Positions 10,620 through 21,842 are shown, counted from the stretch's first letter. The stretch is DNA of 64,000 nt from Amphiura filiformis (GCF_039555335.1 NC_092637.1:9198815-9262814), one strand, 5' to 3'. The notes: generated by a model from the sequence alone, not told the origin. Translations and numbers: made by a program.

Positions 10620-12040
10620 ACTACTGTATGTGACCCCAGATGACCTCCTATTCTTTACTGTTTAAAGCTGTTTTGGATGGTCTTGATTTACACACAAATT
10701 GCTTTTGAGCTAAATCGAGCGTCGACTTGGTGGAACATGGATTGCACTATGTGATAGTTTATGAATCCAGTGTCATGCCAGTACCAACATAAGTCAACAT
10801 CACTTAGGTTTTGTTTGTCAAAATTAATTTTAAGTGATTTTCTCCATTGAGCGCCACAGTAAAGCCATTTTTGGACCGTACATGCACATTCCACTTCCCT
10901 ATGGACGAATAGCGCCACCTATAGTGTGTGATGTGAGCTAGCCTATCATTGTACTTATTGCAATTTGCCTCCACACATTACGTAATCAACACAAAGCTTT
11001 TGTGAGGATTAGTGAGTGGATAAGAAATTGACAGTGGAGGATACGAAGGACACGCCGATTGTTAGTTGTCAATCATGAATTGCCGCAACCTATTAATATT
11101 TTACTGCATGGCATTCCGCAAACACCAAGACAAATTATGCCGTATTTTTCCAAAGATCATCTCATATGAAGTAAGCTGAATGCGATCTGTACTTCTGTAA
11201 CATTCCGATCGCTTTTGATCACCTATTATCGGCGAATTTTTGCTTGAAAACACGTGAGTTCATGTTGTGTAAACATAATTAGCATAGACACAAATGAAAT
11301 TACGATGCAATACAATGCAATTTGAATGCGCAGCAGATCTATAGAAATAACGTTGCCCGGTTTTATGCAGAATTAGACCCTGTCTGCTTGTCACTGAGTC
11401 TGAGACAGACAGACTGATCATGTCATTTGATTCACTAGCCCGAAACATCATGGCCCTGTTCCTTCCTCAGAGAAGGACAGTGGAAATCGTAGTGACGGAG
11501 GTGTGAGTACCTCGGGCTACATGTAGTGATTCACTGTCTCTGCCAGAGGTGCAATATTTTTAGGTTTATATAACTCATACAAAGTTCTTGTCATTTGATT
11601 GGCCAACTACTATTGATTATTTCTGCTACTTTTAGCGGCCAGCTGCAAAAGGACTATTCACTATCATGCTATTGCACTCCACGCCCGTGCAATATTTATT
11701 TTTCCATTGCACGGACTCGGGGATAGCATAGCAACGCTGACACCCTCGCAAGCGTATAGTGCGAGGTTTCCACCTGGACTCACCAATTAGAGGTGCGGGT
11801 GTTGCTCCTAAAATAAATATGAATTTAGATATCTTTTAATTTATTTTGTTTTCCTGGTGATTTATAAAATGAAGTGGAAGCAAGGAACCTACTTATGAGT
11901 TTAAATAAAACAAATATTAAATGTTTTTATTCGGTGAAATATGAACAAAGCCTCATTATAGTCCATATTTCACCTCATGAAAATATTCTTACCATTGAAC
12001 TCATAAACATTCGATATTTGTATAGTACCCTGGTCTAGTC
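10620..12040. other. Gene-free stretch with one AT hairpin
   Basis: No gene recognised. At 11890-12015 there is an imperfect inverted repeat (ttatgagttta with gtgaaatatgaac on one arm, gtccatatttcac with ttgaactcataa on the other). Confidence 0.45.
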
Positions 12041-12500
12041 AAGCCAAAAAATAAGGGGGAGGGCAAGCATTTTTTGGCAGGTCCAAAGAAAGGTGGGGGG
12101 GGCAGGCAAGCAATTTTTGGCACAGATATTTTGGGCACCATTTCTAATTATATATTATTATGTAATATAGGGGGGGTGGTGCACCTGACTTTGTGTGGGC
12201 ACCAAGTCCCCTCTATTGAAAATTCCTGGATCCGCCCCTGATTACGCCCTAAAATGGTGTAGCAAAATGTTAGTAACTCATTCAAATTATATTATATGAA
12301 AAGACAATTTGAATTTACGGTTTGAAATTCAGGTTCCCCAATATCTTGCATGTGTAAGGGGGGGGGGGCACATCAAAAGGGGGGCGGGCAAAGGTGTTTT
12401 GGCACATAAAAAGGGGGGGTGCAAAGATTTTTGGCAGACCATTTTGAAAATTCACCACCCCTGTGAATTATCGCACAGCCCCTAGACATACAGTTAAGGC
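12041..12500. repeat. G-rich dispersed-repeat fragments
   Basis: Phrases such as gggggcaagcaatttttggca, a terminal ggatccgcccctg (12228-12240) and a terminal aattatcgcacagcccc (12466-12482) show at least two truncated palindromic repeats of families seen at 6048 and 5033. There is no coding potential. Confidence 0.5.
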
Positions 12501-12855
12501 TTTGACAATTGGACAAGCCAGCTCCATACATTTGATGTATGTACTGCCAGAGCATGAGAGTGGCCAGTGGGCATGGTTGGTGCTAGACAGAATAATCGGT
12601 CACTTTTCGATTATTTGACCTGCCATTCGGGCTGAAATTTTTGCAACCCTGACTGTATGGCATATCACGACCACAAAGATGCATGGACAAATCCTATCTA
12701 ACTTTATTTCTTTTTAGGAATTAATAATAAATATTTCAAATGAATGAGAGCGAGAAGACAGGGCAATTTTGTGTTATGAAAGTATAAATTTTTTTATCAA
12801 AATCAACAATTCCTGATTTTATTCTCAAAGTAATACTGTACAATTATGCTGTTAA

Positions 12856-13210
12856 GGGGGTACTACACCCCTCGATAAATTTGTGTCTATTTTTGCATAT
12901 TTCTCAGAAACTAATAACACAGTGGTAACAAAGTTATGTATATTATAGGGGCAAGGAATCCAATTACTACACTGGAATTTCAGTGACCTAAGACAAGCGG
13001 TTCGTTATTTATGATAAAAAAAAAAGGTACAATTAGGATGTACCTCATTTCTTATCATAAAAATGAACCGCTTGTCTTGATTCACTGAAATTTCAGTGTA
13101 GTAATTGATTCCTTGCCCCAATAATATACATAACTTTTGTTACCAGTGTGTTATTATTTTTGAGAAAAATGCAAAAATAGTCACAAATTTACTACAGGTG
13201 TAGTAGCCCC
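12856..13210. mobile_element. TTAA-flanked palindromic MITE (355 bp)
   Basis: Bounded by TTAA (12852-12855 and 13211-13214). The ends are inverted (gggggtactacacccct and the inverse), and almost the whole element folds into one long hairpin; arms meet near 13010-13040. TTAA targets fit piggyBac-type mobilisation. It sits in the intron just upstream of the first zinc-finger exon. A sister copy is at 30948-31297. Confidence 0.87.
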
Positions 13211-13291
13211 TTAATTGCTGTTGTGTGAAAATACAATGTTATGCATTTTTATATATCGGTACTATAAGTAATGTTTATATTAATATTTCAG

Positions 13292-13472
13292 ATTCAATCC
13301 TGCATGAAGTGGAGGCTTAACCCATAGATTATTAACCAGACTTAATAAGAAACCAGTGAGGATTGTGATCTTGCATTGCTTGAAGATCCACCGTGGTTGG
13401 TTCGAGATGCAACGGTAACTACATGCATGTTTGAATGTTTTTGGGTCATCTTATGTTATCATCAGAAATGCT
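13292..13472 (+). other. 5' leader of zinc-finger gene 1 last exon
   Basis: The intron acceptor taatatttcag ends at 13291. The leader (ccagacttaata, then ccagtgaggat, then gagatgcaacggtaactaca) is shared with the other zinc-finger copies at 20047, 24843 and 26208. It is probably untranslated: frames are closed and the zinc-finger frame has no ATG before 13473. Confidence 0.65.
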
Positions 13473-14951
13473 ATGCTTAATACATGCTGCAAACATCTTC
13501 AGTTGAAAATGAAACTTTTGCAACCATTTTCTTGTATATTTTGTGGAGTCAAACATTATTCTTTAGACAAATTGAAAACCCATGTAAACAGACATATGTT
13601 GAAATATATACGGACTCGTCGATGCAAAAACACAGTGTTTAGTACGAAAAGCTTATCTACAAAGGGTGAGCTACAAAGACAATTGAATAACCACAGAAAG
13701 CTATGGTACCATTATAAAAACTGCTTGAACATCAAAGATAAACCCTTTCAGTGTGAGTACTGCAAAAAAAGTTTTGCACAGAATGGTCATCTTAAAAGAC
13801 ACATCAGAACTCACACTAAAGAGAAACCTTATCAGTGCAAGTACTGCCAGAAATGTTTTGCAAATAGAAACATTCTCAAAGATCATGTCAGAACTCACAC
13901 CAAAGAGAAACCCTTTCAGTGTGAGTATTGCCAGAAATGTTTTGCACATAAAAGTAGCCTCACAGGACATGTCAGAATCCACACCAAAGAGAAACCCTAT
14001 CAGTGTGAGTATTGTCAGAAATGTTTTGCTCGGAACTATTGTCTTAAACTTCATATCAAAACTCATACCAAAGAGAAACCCTTTCATTGTGTATATTGCC
14101 AGAAATACTTTTTACGAAAAAGCCATCTCCAAGCACACGTTATCAGAACTCACACCAAAGAGAAACCGTATCAGTGCGAGTATTGTCAAAAATGTTTTGC
14201 ACTAAATGGTGACCTCAAAAGCCATATCAAAATCCACACCAAAGAGAAACCCTTCCAGTGTGAATATTGTCAGAAATGTTTTGCATTTAGGTCAGATCTT
14301 ACAGTACATATTAAAATTCACACAAAGCCCTATCATTGTGAACATTGTCAGAAATGTTTCTCATATAATCGTGATCTCCAAAGACACATCAGAACTCACA
14401 GCAAAGAGAAACCACTTCGATGTGAGTATTGTCAGAAAGGTTTTGCACTAGATGCTGATCTTCAGCGACACATCAAAATCCACACCATAGAGAAGCCCTT
14501 TCAGTGTGGGTTCTGTCAGAAATACTTTTCACATATGTGCTTTCTCACCAAACATATGAGGTCTCACACCAAAGAGAAACCTTATCGTTGTGAGCATTGT
14601 CAGAAATGTTTTACTGACCAAGGTAATTTAAAACGACACATCCGCAGGACTCACTTCAAAGAAAAACCCTTTCAGTGTGAGCATTGTCAAAAATGTTTTG
14701 CAATGAAAGGTGATCTTATAAGACATGTCAGAATGCACACCAAAGAGAAGCCATTTCAATGTGAATATTGTCAGAAATGTTTTGCACATAAATATCATCT
14801 CACTGTACACATCACAAACCACACTAAAGAGAAATCCTTTCAGTGTGAGTATTGTCAGAAATGTTTTTCACAAAAGATGAGCTTAAAAACACATCAGAAT
14901 TCACGTCAAAGAGAAACCCTTACAGTGTATGTATTGCCAGAAATGCTTTAA
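13473..14951 (+). CDS. C2H2 zinc-finger protein 1 (poly-finger)
   Basis: A putative nuclear DNA-binding protein. After an N-terminal finger of unusual sequence (FSCIFC...HVNRH) and a linker of about 55 residues come 13 regular fingers of type C-x2-C-x12-H-x3-H joined by HTKEKPYQCEYCQKCF linkers; fingers 5 and 11 have one extra residue before the last His. A 14th finger is cut by a 2-base loss near 14890, giving a foreign tail and stop at 14949-14951; two more fingers follow in another frame to 15087. No KRAB, SCAN or BTB domain is seen; earlier exons are unknown. I start at 13473 (MLNTCC); the Met at 13509 (MKLLQPFSC) is conserved in copy 2 and is an equally good start. The DNA target cannot be read reliably. 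Confidence 0.8.
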   Translation: MLNTCCKHLQLKMKLLQPFSCIFCGVKHYSLDKLKTHVNRHMLKYIRTRRCKNTVFSTKSLSTKGELQRQLNNHRKLWYHYKNCLNIKDKPFQCEYCKKSFAQNGHLKRHIRTHTKEKPYQCKYCQKCFANRNILKDHVRTHTKEKPFQCEYCQKCFAHKSSLTGHVRIHTKEKPYQCEYCQKCFARNYCLKLHIKTHTKEKPFHCVYCQKYFLRKSHLQAHVIRTHTKEKPYQCEYCQKCFALNGDLKSHIKIHTKEKPFQCEYCQKCFAFRSDLTVHIKIHTKPYHCEHCQKCFSYNRDLQRHIRTHSKEKPLRCEYCQKGFALDADLQRHIKIHTIEKPFQCGFCQKYFSHMCFLTKHMRSHTKEKPYRCEHCQKCFTDQGNLKRHIRRTHFKEKPFQCEHCQKCFAMKGDLIRHVRMHTKEKPFQCEYCQKCFAHKYHLTVHITNHTKEKSFQCEYCQKCFSQKMSLKTHQNSRQRETLTVYVLPEML

Positions 14952-15087
14952 ACATAACAGCAAGCTCATCGAACACATCAGAACTCACACCAAAGAGAAA
15001 CCCTTTCAGTGTGAGTATTGTCAGAAATGCTTTTCACATAAGAGCTATATCAAAAGACACATGAGAACTCACATAAAGAAACCCTAG
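14890..15087 (+). pseudogene. Out-of-frame finger tail of zinc-finger gene 1
   Basis: Two complete C2H2 fingers (QCMYCQKCF... and QCEYCQKCFSHKSYIKRH) continue in a shifted frame and end at TAG 15085-15087. They show that the ancestral array was longer by about three fingers. A decayed finger (QCVYCQNCF) follows to about 15140. Confidence 0.7.
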
Positions 15088-15423
15088 CAGTGTGTGTATT
15101 GTCAGAATTGCTTTGAATGTAATGTTGATATTTACCATGAGAACTATCTGCCGATTGGCCAAAATGAATGATGTGTCTAATTTTGAACCAATCAAGAGGG
15201 TATTAATAAGATCATCTGCAAATGCATGTTTGGCCATAAATATAGTTTAAAGCCTAGTCATAATTGGCAATTGAGATGAGCTTTTCAAGTTATCAACCAA
15301 TCAGAAATGCTGTTAGATGACCAGTAGTGTCCAGAGGGTTAAATAACACATCAGAATTAAGGTGGAATTTGTTATAAACAGATTTTAATCTGAACATAAA
15401 CTATACTCTATTCTCTATACTCT
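15088..15423. other. Decayed 3' flank of zinc-finger gene 1
   Basis: Begins with one decayed finger, then non-coding sequence with an AT-rich ctatactctatt repeat near 15400-15425. Confidence 0.45.
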
Positions 15424-16084
15424 ATTAAAATAGAGTAGGACACAGTACATTGATCAATATGCCTTCTGTTTGAAGCAAATCGGACATACCGTTTTCATAG
15501 TAAAATTTATATTTTTTTGTATCTTATTGTAAATTAAATAAATAAACAAATAAATTTCGGAATTTATATTGTTTTTATCAATAATCAATGTAGTTAATTA
15601 GTTAATATGACTGAAAGGCTCATTAATATGTAATTTTTGCCAATATTGTGCTAAAATCAATGCATAAATGTTCAGGGAACTTTTATTTTGCACAGTTTTG
15701 TCTTGAAACATGGTCAAAGTTTTAATATGTTCTAAAGTATTATATAGTGAAGCCACCCACTAATTTGCATATTTGCACAATTAATGAGCTAATTTGCATT
15801 TAAGCTAATTTATTAACTCTCTGGATGTCATCAGGAACACTTTGACCTTGAAGCCAATATTCTGTTAAATGAAAATATGAACATTTGTGCATTGTTTTTA
15901 GCAAAATATTGGTAGAAATTACATATTTATGAGCATTATCAAGTCATATTAGCTCATTAATTATATTGATTATTGATAAAAACAATACAATACAAAAGAA
16001 ATTTTGTGATGTTTCTATTATGAAAACCGTGTCTGATTAGCTTCAAATAAAAAGCATGTGGATCAGTGTTCTTTGCCCTACTCA
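15424..16084. mobile_element. Fold-back element inserted in zinc-finger remains
   Basis: A long imperfect inverted repeat: 15424-15510 (gtaggacacag... aaatcggacataccgttttc) pairs with 16005-16084, and 15572-15600 (tttttatcaataatcaatg) pairs with 15955-15990. Total about 660 bp, no ORF. Finger sequence resumes directly to its right at 16098. Confidence 0.65.
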
Positions 16085-16097
16085 CAGTGGGGGCGGG

Positions 16098-16227
16098 GCA
16101 CACCAAAGAGAAACCCTTCCAGTGTGCACATAAAAGGTGACCTGACAAAACATGTCATAATTCGCACCAATGAGAAATCCTTTCAGTGTGAGAGTACTGC
16201 CAGAAATGTTTTACTCACAACCGTTGT
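16098..16227 (+). pseudogene. Zinc-finger array fragment
   Basis: Contains caccaaagagaaacccttcc, then gtgacct..aaacatgtcataat, a second aatgagaaatcctttcagtg and agaaatgttttactcacaac. These are linker and finger pieces of the cluster's type, with lost bases and no intact finger. It was probably part of copy 1's array before the element at 15424-16084 entered. Confidence 0.75.
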
Positions 16228-16249
16228 ATTAAGGTGGCCCTATTGGCTA

Positions 16250-16870
16250 ATTCAAAAATTTAGATTTTTAAAAAAATTTAAATATGTTAAAAGCTCTTGC
16301 CTTGTAGATTACAAAACAGAAAATATTGTTTCTATCTAACATTCGGTTCTAGAGATATTGCCTGTCAAAATGGTGTGAAACCAACATATTGGCAACAACT
16401 TTCTTTTTATTTTCTGTATTTTTGCAGGTAATCTTTCAGACACTATTAAAAGAGCTATGGTACTGAGGCATGGTACACGAGTAGAACACACAAGGTGCTA
16501 CAAAATTACAGTCGCATTTGGCAAATTTCAATTTGCATGATTAATTAGGGCCACTAATTAGAAAAGTTGATTAGGGCTTTAATTAATTATGCAAATGGAA
16601 ATCCTTAGGTTTGTTGCATTTCATGTGCACTACCTATGTACCAAGTTTCAGTATCATACCTCTTCTATGAATTGTATTTAAAAACTTTTCTTTGCATAAT
16701 TCATGCATAATTACAAAATTAACTGTCAACACTGCATGCCAAAAAAAATAAAAATAAAGTTGTTGCCAATTTGTTGGTTTGGCGCCATTTTGAGAGCTTA
16801 AAATTGAAGGATATGTCATTGAAGTTGTCATCAGATATTTTTGAATTGAAAAATTTGGTAACAAACGAGG
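16250..16870. repeat. Fold-back repeat 2
   Basis: The arm near 16368-16412 (caaaatggtgtgaaaccaac, then attggcaacaactttc) is inverted at 16755-16795 (gttgttgccaatttgttggt). The right arm, continuing to 16965, has a dispersed relative at 30110-30290 (gttgaagccccattcaaata). Confidence 0.55.
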
Positions 16871-16964
16871 AATGAAACAGCAAGGACAAAGTTGAAGCCC
16901 CGTTCAAATATGTATCTAATTTCTCTGACAGATCATGTAAGATGTCTTATTTTGTCTTTAAAAG

Positions 16965-17640
16965 GGCATTTTGTGATCCACAGCATCATCCCCCCACTTT
17001 GCTCAAAAAAAGTTCAAATTTTTATATCACTGGAAACCTCTGGCTATATATAATTGAGGCATCCCGGAGGCGCTTATGCCGATAGAGGGGGTGTCTGAGG
17101 GGGGATGTGCCCCCCCTCAGAAGTGAGAAACTTTTGGAAAATGAAGACCCAAGTGAAGCCATTTGGTGTACCATTTTGTCAACATTATTGTGTAAAATTT
17201 GAGTTTGAAAAAGCCTAAAATTTGCAAAAAGACGTCCCAATTGAAGCCATTCTTGGACAAGTTTTGACCTCTTTTGTAAAATTATTGCTTTATATGTACC
17301 CATAACGTTTCGCGACATGGGGGGGGGGGTGTATGAGGGGGATGAACCCTCAGAAATGAGAAACATTTGCAAAATAAAAAACCTAATTGAAGCCATTTGG
17401 TGGACCATTTTGATTTGAGTTTGAAAAAGCTGAAAATATAAAATTTGCGAAATGACAGGCCAATTGAAGCCACCTTTTTTCACTGTTATTGTATAAATTC
17501 AGAGTGCTGGGTGTGAAATACAGAAGCGAAAACGGGCAGTTGTTTATATAGGTAGGGGGTGTCTGATGTTCCCCCCTCTGAAATTTGTGGAAATTTTGCA
17601 AAGTGAAGGTCCAATTGAAGCCATTTGGTGCATATGTTTT
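16965..17640 (+). repeat. Repeat arm plus diverged tandem units
   Basis: 16965-17052 repeats the left arm of the element at 7036 (ttgtgatccacagcatcatc). It is followed by two to three diverged units of about 240 bp, each with aattgaagccatttggtg and a gggggtgt...ccccctcagaa core (near 17085-17180, 17310-17420 and 17550-17635). Minus-strand ORFs through it are readings of the repeat. Confidence 0.55.
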
Positions 17641-18345
17641 ACACTATACGAGAGTATATCATTGCTTTTTAAAACATAACAGGGCCCGAACTCAATTTGT
17701 AAAATGTTACACTAACACTTTAATAGGCCTAAGACTCGGAGATTCGCAATTTAAAGCATACATGGATCGAAGTCAGCATGGAGCCCGTATTAATACTGAC
17801 TTTGGTGACAAATGTGACGGGCCCTGCATCATCAACGGGCCATCAGAAATCAACAAGTACTGCCTAAAAGAATCCGGCCTATATACTAGTATTATAGGGC
17901 CTACTTTTGATAGACCAGGCTACTGTGCGGTTTATTTGGCATGGGCTTACTAATTACGTGCAATTTAACTTTTCCCCTTCTCCTTTTTTTTTTGGGTTCG
18001 GGGGGAGGAAGGTGGCGCCTCCCCTGAATCCAGCGCCTGGAGAGTGCCACCCCGATGTCCCGGGGGCACTCACATGTTCTTTGAGCCTCAAATTCTGACA
18101 ATGTAGCTCTTTAAGCTCAAATTTGGAAATAATTTAGAAATATTTAGCTCAACAGCCTATAATTTGGCCCTAATTTCAGTTCTTCAAGCCCCTATTTTCC
18201 CGCCTATTTTGCCCGAAAAGCAGTTCTTAGTTCCCAAAGTTTGGCGCTCCGCGCCGCACACCCCTGCCAAAATTTAAGTTGAGTGCCCCCCCGGGCCCGG
18301 TGTATGATACTCACTACAGATTTATTAGGCTATAGGCCCAAAGAT
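17641..18345. repeat. Gene-poor stretch with palindromic repeat
   Basis: Between about 18050 and 18300, cccgggggcactcaca at the left and gagtgcccccccggg at the right form the inverted ends of a MITE-like repeat whose boundaries are uncertain. 17978-18035 carries a G-rich repeat end. No gene. Confidence 0.45.
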
Positions 18346-18476
18346 TTTCTTTCTTTTCTTTTACGTTGTTCCGTTTTCTTTTTTCTTTCTTTTCTTTTCT
18401 TTTTTCCCCTTTCTTTTCTTTTCCTCTTTTCTTTCCCTCCTACTCTTCTCTTTCTTTTCTTCTTTTTTTATTTTTT
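18346..18476 (+). repeat. Polypyrimidine tract
   Basis: About 130 bases almost entirely C/T on the plus strand (repeats of ttctttctttt). The ORFs here (runs of Phe, Leu, Ser) are artefacts. Such tracts can form triplex DNA. Confidence 0.85.
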
Positions 18477-18738
18477 GGGAGCCGCCAAAAGGTGGGGCAC
18501 GGGCCGGCTGTGCCCCCCTCTAAATCCGCGCATGTATTTTATGTGGGTTTAGATGTATCTTATGTATAGTCTGGACATGCTGTTTAGGCACACTAGTGGG
18601 GATGTACAAATGTCGGATGTTTGGGCAAAATTGCATGGGCCAATTTGAACATATACCGTATTATTGCCTAGTTTTGAAAAAAAAAGTGTTACATTCTGGT
18701 GGCCATAGGCTTATTCACCAGGGCTGCTCCGATTGGTA

Positions 18739-18981
18739 TGTGATGCGATCAAGCAAAATCAATCGAACTTCGGAAATATTGATTTTGAGATAATAGCCTA
18801 CAAAGGAAATATTTCCTTTTGTTTTGGAAAATCTTTAATTGCTCATATCTTTGGAACTGGTTGTTCAATTTCAATGGGGTTTCCTGCAAAATCCAGCTTT
18901 GTAAATGCTTTTTACTATCCTATAGGAAACTGAAAATTTAATATTTCCGAGTTCCGACTGATTTTGCTTGATCGCATCACA
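18739..18981. mobile_element. TA-flanked MITE (243 bp)
   Basis: Inverted ends of about 23 bp beginning tgtgatgcgatcaagcaaaa, bounded by TA (18737-18738 and 18982-18983). The paralogous place at about 22893-23452 keeps the right end but has an altered left end and a longer body, so the insertion predates the duplication. Confidence 0.75.
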
Positions 18982-19519
18982 TATAAGAAGTTCAATATAA
19001 AATCCAACTAAAGGCAACAAAAGAACCTGACGTCAGATGCCTTTTGACTGGTTTAGGTATACAATTTATTCAGTGTCAATGTCAATATCTTACGCTGCCT
19101 GGAAGTCACGCTTACAATGTAGCTCTAATAGATTGGCACTGATGGTTTTATGTATGAAGGAGGGAGCACTTTCGTGATTTATTTGGCCAATTCTAATATA
19201 CCCATTAAATTCATAATTTCCCTGCCCCAGCCAATAAGGAAAAGGGCTATAATTTGCACCCGAAATTGAAGTGAAAATTGGCTTTATTGTTTGCAGTAAA
19301 AGTTATACCGTATGTTCTCTAATTAATGCCCCTCTTGTTTCAAAGAAAAGTGGCTGAAATGCAGACATTTCCATATTACGATCGCAAAATTGCATTGGCA
19401 AATCCTATCTTTATTTTCTGCTGGAAAAAAGTATGGTAGTTTTTAGGATTTAAAAAAATATTTCAAATGAATAATAATGGGAACAAGAGACAGGAATTGT
19501 TGTTTTTACAATGTAATAA

Positions 19520-19913
19520 GGCCATGTAAAAATAAAAATATGTTTCTCGTCCGGGTTTTTAAAAATTGGGAGAATGAGGGGCTTTTTATTTTGTATTTTT
19601 TATTGGGAAAACGACACTAAATACCTGTATTTGGCACCATATTTTGGGTATTCGACATACAGATTGATATCTGAGAAAAAGGAGGAGGCCCTTTTTATTT
19701 TATTGTTTTGAGAGGTAGGCCCCTCTAGTGATCACAAAACTCTTCTTAAATGATGTAGTATGAATTTGCAAAGCCATAAAATAAGTTTCAACTTCTGAAA
19801 CATCTTTTTCAACAAGTTATAACTGAAAGTTTACAAAATAAAAAGAAATTTGAAAAATCTTCAAAATAGGAGGAGGGCGCGGACGAGAAACATGTATTAT
19901 TTTTTGCTCGGCC
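19520..19913. mobile_element. PIF/Harbinger-like MITE, TAA target (394 bp)
   Basis: Starts ggccatgtaaaaataa, with inner atgtttctcgtccg, and has the inverse at the right (cggacgagaaacatg ... cggcc). TAA occurs on both sides (19517-19519 and 19914-19916). The paralogous site upstream of copy 3 (24711-24720, gtaataacattatg) lacks it and carries a single TAA, so this is an empty-site-confirmed insertion younger than the duplication. Confidence 0.88.
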
Positions 19914-20046
19914 TAACATTATGAAAGTAGATATTATAATCAATCATTCTTGTATTTTCAAACATTTGAAACCGAATTAAAAGGCTATTGTTTTAAAATA
20001 CGATTTTATGAGTATACTATAACTAATGTTTATATTAACATTTCAG

Positions 20047-20231
20047 AAGTTCAGATCCACTGAGATATCTGTAGATGGAAACTTAAAGGAAGTAAAACCA
20101 GACTTAATACAGAAGCCAGTGAGGATAGTGGTCTTGCATTGCTTGCTGCTCCATTAAAGGACATCTTGTGCTAGAATTGGCATACATTGTGGGTTAATTC
20201 GAGATGCAACGGTAACTACATACATGTTTGA
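20047..20231 (+). other. 5' leader of zinc-finger gene 2 last exon
   Basis: Follows the acceptor taacatttcag and opens aagttcagatccactgagat. It is shared with the copy 3 leader at 24843 and partly with copies 1 and 4. It has stops in all frames, so it is probably untranslated. Confidence 0.62.
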
Positions 20232-21320
20232 ATGTTTTGGAGTCATCTTAAGTTCCTTAATACATACTGCAAACATCTTCAGCTGAAAATGAAACTTTTG
20301 CAACCATTTTCTTGTACATTTTGTAAAGCCAAGCATTATTCTTTAGACAAATTGAAAACCCATGTAAACAGACATATGATGAAATATTTACGGCCTCATC
20401 GATCCAAAAACACAGTGTTTAGTAAGAAAACTTATATCACAAATGGTGAGCTACAAAGAAAGTTGAATAATCACAGTAAGCTGTGGTACCATTATAAAAA
20501 CATGAACATAAAAGAGATACCCTTTCAGTGTGAGTACTGCGACAAATGTTTTGCACATAATTGTTCTCTTATAATACATGTCAAAACTCACACCACAGAG
20601 AAACCCTTTCAGTGTGAGTATTGTCAGAAATGTTTTACACGTAGCAACGATCTCAAAGTTCATATCAGAACGCACACCAAAGAGAAACCCTATCAGTGCG
20701 AGTATTGTCAGAAATGTTTTACACAAAACAGCAATCTCAATGCACATGTTAGAACTCATCATACCAAAGAGAAAGCCCATCGGTGTGAGTATTGTCAGAA
20801 ATGTTTTACACGTAGGGATTATCTCAAGGAACATGTCAGAACTCACACCAAAGAGAAAGCTTATCAGTGTGAGTATTGTCAGAAATGTTTTACACGTAGC
20901 AACGATCTCATAGTTCATATCAGAACGCACACCAAAGAGAAACCCTATCAGTGCGAGTATTGTCAGAAATGTTTTACACAAAACAGCAATCTCAAAGCAC
21001 ATGTTGGAACTCATCATACCAAAGAGAAAGCCCATCGGTGTGAGTATTGTCAGAAATGTTTTACACGTAGGGATTATCTCAAGGAACATGTCAGAACTCA
21101 CACCAAAGAGAAGCCCTATCAGTGTGAGTATTGTCAGAAATGCTTTACACAAAATGGCAATCTCAAAGCACACGTTAGAACTCACACCAAAGAGAAACCC
21201 TATAAATGTGAGTTTTGTCAAAAATGGTTTTCACTTGCATCTAATCTCAAACAACACATCAGAATCCACACCAGAGGGAACCCTATAAATGTGAGCATTG
21301 TCAGAAATGTTTTCCACTGA
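20232..21320 (+). CDS. C2H2 zinc-finger protein 2
   Basis: 362 residues: the same N-terminal finger (FSCTFC...HVNRH) and linker as copy 1, then nine regular C2H2 fingers. Fingers 2-4 are repeated almost exactly as fingers 5-7 (255-bp period). A single-base loss near 21275 (caccagagggaacc in place of caccaaagagaaacc) shifts the frame, giving a short tail and stop at 21318-21320. ATG 20232 opens the frame; the Met at 20289 (MKLLQPFSC) is conserved in copy 1. It may still make a nine-finger nuclear protein, or be an early pseudogene. Confidence 0.75.
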   Translation: MFWSHLKFLNTYCKHLQLKMKLLQPFSCTFCKAKHYSLDKLKTHVNRHMMKYLRPHRSKNTVFSKKTYITNGELQRKLNNHSKLWYHYKNMNIKEIPFQCEYCDKCFAHNCSLIIHVKTHTTEKPFQCEYCQKCFTRSNDLKVHIRTHTKEKPYQCEYCQKCFTQNSNLNAHVRTHHTKEKAHRCEYCQKCFTRRDYLKEHVRTHTKEKAYQCEYCQKCFTRSNDLIVHIRTHTKEKPYQCEYCQKCFTQNSNLKAHVGTHHTKEKAHRCEYCQKCFTRRDYLKEHVRTHTKEKPYQCEYCQKCFTQNGNLKAHVRTHTKEKPYKCEFCQKWFSLASNLKQHIRIHTRGNPINVSIVRNVFH

Positions 21321-21842
21321 ATGGTGAGGAATCTTACACAACACATGAAAAGCGTTAGAACTCACACCAAAGAGAAACCTTATCAGTGTGAGTATTGTCA
21401 GAAATATTTTACACAACACAGCAATCTCACTAAAGCACATGTTGGAACTCATCATACCAAAGAGAAAGCCCATCGGTGTGAGTATTGTCAGAAATGTTTT
21501 ACACGTAGGGATTATCTCAAGGAACATGTCAGAACTCACACCAAAGAGAAACCCTAGTGTGAGTATTGTCAGAAATGCTTAACACAAAACGGCAATCTCA
21601 AAGTACACGTTAGAACTTGCACCAAAGAGTAACCAATATAAATGTATTGTCAGAAATGTTTTTCACTTGCATCTAATCTCAAACATATCAGAATCCACAC
21701 CAAAGAGAAACCCTATAAATGTGAGCATTGTCAGAAATGTTTTGCATGTATTGATCATCTTACAAGACACATCAGAACTAACACCAAAAGGCAACCGTAT
21801 CAGTGTGAGTATTGTCATATATCTTTTGCACTTGGTCTTTAA
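21321..21842 (+). pseudogene. Decayed C-terminal finger array of zinc-finger gene 2
   Basis: About six more fingers follow in other frames: one YFTQHSNL-type, one TRRDYLKEHV-type ending at TAG near 21555, a QNGNLKVHV finger, an SLASNLKHIRIH finger and ACIDHLTRHIRTN, closing at 21842. The first pair is a third copy of the amplified finger unit. There are several indels and stops. Confidence 0.78.

Larger units (their letters stand above)
18530..20046 (+). repeat. Upstream module of zinc-finger gene 2 (duplicated at 22300-24842)
   Basis: Shared blocks in the same order: tttagatgtatcttatgtat (18549 and 22696), ataggcttattcaccagggc (18705 and 22861), catcacatataagaagttca (18974 and 23443), ccttttgactggtttaggta (19041 and 24285) and the final intron acceptor (20046 and 24842). 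This is a segmental duplication that carried the gene with its 5' flank. Each copy later received its own insertions. Confidence 0.8.

Noticed and set aside
13701-14087. Minus-strand ORF with repeated TFLTILTLIGFLFGV (also at 20451-21221 and 25242-25823)
   Set aside because: Antisense shadow of the zinc-finger repeats; the repeated look is forced by the linker codons.
13753-14205. Plus-strand ORFs with repeated RNPISVSIVRNVLH (also at 20578, 21001, 25294)
   Set aside because: Out-of-frame reading of the same zinc-finger array.
17022-17601. Overlapping minus-strand ORFs (153, 63 and 72 codons) with repeated WLQLG...FANF
   Set aside because: The repetition follows the diverged tandem DNA units, not a protein family.
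18283-18569. Phe/Leu-rich membrane-like ORFs
   Set aside because: Translation of the polypyrimidine tract.
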